Of a stretch of 16,487 nucleotides of DNA, positions 14,499 through 16,487 are shown in pieces. Origin of the DNA: Pelosinus fermentans (lineage in GTDB: Bacteria > Bacillota > Negativicutes > DSM-13327); contig DJJR01000004.1 of NCBI GenBank assembly GCA_002434245.1, forward strand, positions 133,215 to 149,701, given 5' to 3'. A model generated the notes under the pieces. The model searched no databases. It saw only the letters and a program-made list of their open reading frames with translations, and was not told where the DNA came from. Position 1 is the first letter of the stretch; every line of letters begins with the position of its first letter. The position numbers were made by a program, and so were the translations under genes.

Positions 14499-16472
14499 TT
14501 AAAAAGTATATTTCATTCCGAAATAATAAGTACGCTCAGATCCTGGAATAATTGTTCCAAAAGAATCGCCTACATATTCATAGTGTCTTCTGTTTGTAAG
14601 ATTTGTTACACCGCTGTACAATTCAATATCTTTATTAAGCTTATATTTCATATCCAGGTCAACTAATGAATGCGGCTGCAGAACTCCTCCATCTGCTTTA
14701 TCGGCATCTTCAAGGAAATTGTTATACTTTCCGAAATATGTATATTTAAGACCTAAAGTGAACCTATCATTAAACGCATAGTCTGCTTTCAAAATTCCTT
14801 TATGCTTGGGAACTTTTTTAAGACCGCTTTTAGTCCAATCAATAATACTTCCGCTATTCTCTTCAAGGAATTTGCGTCCGAAATTAGTGTATTCACTTTG
14901 CCCATGCAAATAAGCATAGCCTTCCTGTAAAGACAGCTTACCAAAATTTTGGCGCAGTGAAAGCTCTAAACCCTTGCGTCTGGTTTTCAACATATTAAGT
15001 GTCTGCATCGTCAGATATCCATTGTTATCAAACAGGTATATACGATTCATTTGATTATCTGTATTCGAATTAAATAGAGTTAGATTAACAGTTGATATAC
15101 CTATCTTGTCACGTAAACCAATTTCATAGAGATCAAAGATTTCATCTTTCGCGGATGTTCCAACATATCTTTTGCTTCCATTAATCCTGACCTCGTCCGT
15201 AATCTGTATTCCATCCGGCGAAGTGTAGCCTCTTTCATACCGTGCATAAATCCTTCCCGTATCATTGTAATGGTAAGCCAGCGAAAGCTCTTTAGCAGTA
15301 TTCCAGCGCTCGGACGTTCCAGCACCATTGATGTTATTGCCAACTTTATCAAAGTTCCAATCTATTTTTTCTCTACGTATCCCCTGAGTAAACGTATATT
15401 TTCCTCTAGACATATTATTCAATAGATAAACTGCATTTGTTTTTTTATTATAGTTAAATGATAACGGAACAATCTTATACGTTTTCTGTGCGGAGCTGAC
15501 AAGTTTATAATCGTTATACCCAATTTCTGCATCCTGTTCATAAAGGTCCAGACCAATCAAAAGATTATCTTTTTTACCATAAGAGTGGTCAAATTTAAGT
15601 TTTACCCCTTTGGTTTCATGATCCATCCTTTTATCTTCATATTTGCTATTCATGAAATAGCCAGTATTATAAAAAAGATCACTGCTGAATTTCCATGTAC
15701 TGCTTAGCGCCTTTTGATATCCGACGTTATAGGAATCCATTGTCCTGTCTGCAAATAGATACGGCCTTCTTGTTTGTGTTATTTTGTGTCCATCTGCATC
15801 CAATCCAACAGTATAAGTTTCATAATTAGGCACATAATCTCTTCCTGCCTTCGCTACTTTGGCGGGCTGGATGTTGGCAATATATTGACCTTCTTCCTCC
15901 AAATGACTCATACGAAACGTTAATCGTTGACCTTGACCAGCGTCATACTGAACTCCGGTGGAAAAATACTCGCTTTTTTTATATGTATCTTTAAAATATA
16001 AATCTCTGTCCTGCTTGAAATATCCAAATTCTGTTGTTATTTTATCATTGATTTTTTCTCCATAGTTAAAGTTAGCGCGATAACCATCTGTATTCCATTC
16101 TGTTGAAATTGTCTTGTTCGGCTTATTCATACTACGCAAGTTTGTTGTGATATTGATAATCCCTCCGGATGCTCCTGAGCCATAAAGAACCGAACCACCG
16201 CCCGGAATGATTTCAATTTTTTCAATTTGTTCAACTGGAACCACATCATAATTTGTACTTAGCGGATGATTGACAAAGGTTGTTATCGGGGCTCCGTCCA
16301 ACAAAACCTGAATATTTCTTACTGACTGGTCCGATCCTTGCCCTCGAATATCAATATCCCCCATACCCGTTGCACCTACAGAGATACTCGGGATATCCTT
16401 TAAAATATCGGAAACTCCTTTATAGCCTTTTTCCTGGATATCGTCTTTGGTAATTACAATAATTTGTATCAT
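14499..16472 (-). CDS. TonB-dependent outer-membrane receptor, N-terminus missing
   Basis: Outer-membrane beta-barrel receptor for an iron complex (heme, siderophore or cobalamin; heme is suggested by context only). The visible frame gives 657 residues. The plug domain is present from IIVITKDDIQEKGYKGV, through DIDIRGQ, IQVLLDGAPI and VLYGSGASGGIINIT (about 95-109); the barrel ends in YYFGMKYTF with a terminal Phe as in BAM substrates. The canonical heme-receptor FRAP and NPNL motifs were not found. The ATG at 16472 has no ribosome-binding site, no signal peptide follows it, and an in-frame TAA lies 9 bases upstream, so about 50-70 N-terminal residues are missing, by frameshift or because the start lies beyond the window in another frame. 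It leads into tonB. Confidence 0.85.
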   Translation of the reverse strand: MIQIIVITKDDIQEKGYKGVSDILKDIPSISVGATGMGDIDIRGQGSDQSVRNIQVLLDGAPITTFVNHPLSTNYDVVPVEQIEKIEIIPGGGSVLYGSGASGGIINITTNLRSMNKPNKTISTEWNTDGYRANFNYGEKINDKITTEFGYFKQDRDLYFKDTYKKSEYFSTGVQYDAGQGQRLTFRMSHLEEEGQYIANIQPAKVAKAGRDYVPNYETYTVGLDADGHKITQTRRPYLFADRTMDSYNVGYQKALSSTWKFSSDLFYNTGYFMNSKYEDKRMDHETKGVKLKFDHSYGKKDNLLIGLDLYEQDAEIGYNDYKLVSSAQKTYKIVPLSFNYNKKTNAVYLLNNMSRGKYTFTQGIRREKIDWNFDKVGNNINGAGTSERWNTAKELSLAYHYNDTGRIYARYERGYTSPDGIQITDEVRINGSKRYVGTSAKDEIFDLYEIGLRDKIGISTVNLTLFNSNTDNQMNRIYLFDNNGYLTMQTLNMLKTRRKGLELSLRQNFGKLSLQEGYAYLHGQSEYTNFGRKFLEENSGSIIDWTKSGLKKVPKHKGILKADYAFNDRFTLGLKYTYFGKYNNFLEDADKADGGVLQPHSLVDLDMKYKLNKDIELYSGVTNLTNRRHYEYVGDSFGTIIPGSERTYYFGMKYTF

Positions 16473-16487
16473 GAATGTTGATTAGCC

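Noticed and set aside
1..16487. CRISPR arrays, insertion sequences, rRNA or tRNA genes
   Set aside because: No regularly spaced repeats, transposase reading frames, terminal inverted repeats or structural RNA genes were seen.

Overview
The window looks like chromosome from a diderm, low-GC Firmicute, most likely a member of the Negativicutes (Sporomusa/Pelosinus/Selenomonas type). Gram-positive style Shine-Dalgarno sites (AAGGAGG) occur together with outer-membrane machinery: a secretin, TonB and a TonB-dependent receptor. The taxon is inferred from this combination; no marker gene is present. Almost everything reads on the minus strand. The only clear plus-strand gene is the prepilin peptidase.

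Region 1 (about 1-8830, minus) is a Tad/Flp pilus locus. In order of transcription it holds cpaB, cpaC (secretin), a MinD-like ATPase, a receiver-MinD cpaE, tadB, flp (pilin), tadE, cpaF (tadA ATPase), tadC and a DUF192 gene that runs off the window start. The genes are packed with gaps of 1 to 87 bases or ATGA overlaps. In front of cpaB lies a convincing cyclic di-GMP class I (GEMM-I) riboswitch aptamer. Its 3' strand can alternatively pair with a downstream sequence to form a 15-bp terminator hairpin. The layout predicts that cyclic di-GMP turns the pilus operon on. A second, weaker hairpin plus T-run lies just after flp and could raise pilin mRNA relative to the downstream genes.

Region 2 (8830-9970) holds the divergent type IV prepilin peptidase gene, presumably processing the Flp and TadE leaders, followed by a 330-base intergenic stretch with terminator hairpins and no gene.

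Region 3 (9968-16487, minus) is an iron/heme locus. A TonB-dependent receptor, whose N-terminus is missing in the visible frame, is followed by tonB. A consensus sigma-A promoter overlapped by a Fur box then starts a second unit. That unit has a structured leader containing a strong intrinsic terminator, a substrate-binding-protein-like gene fused to an N-terminal zinc ribbon and lacking a signal peptide, a flavodoxin, a HutW/HmuW-type radical SAM heme-opening enzyme, and a DUF454 membrane protein. The set fits anaerobic heme uptake and degradation under iron limitation.

The most interesting points are the riboswitch ON-switch architecture, the zinc-ribbon/substrate-binding fusion, the attenuator-like leader under Fur control, and the two unequal CpaE-type ATPases.
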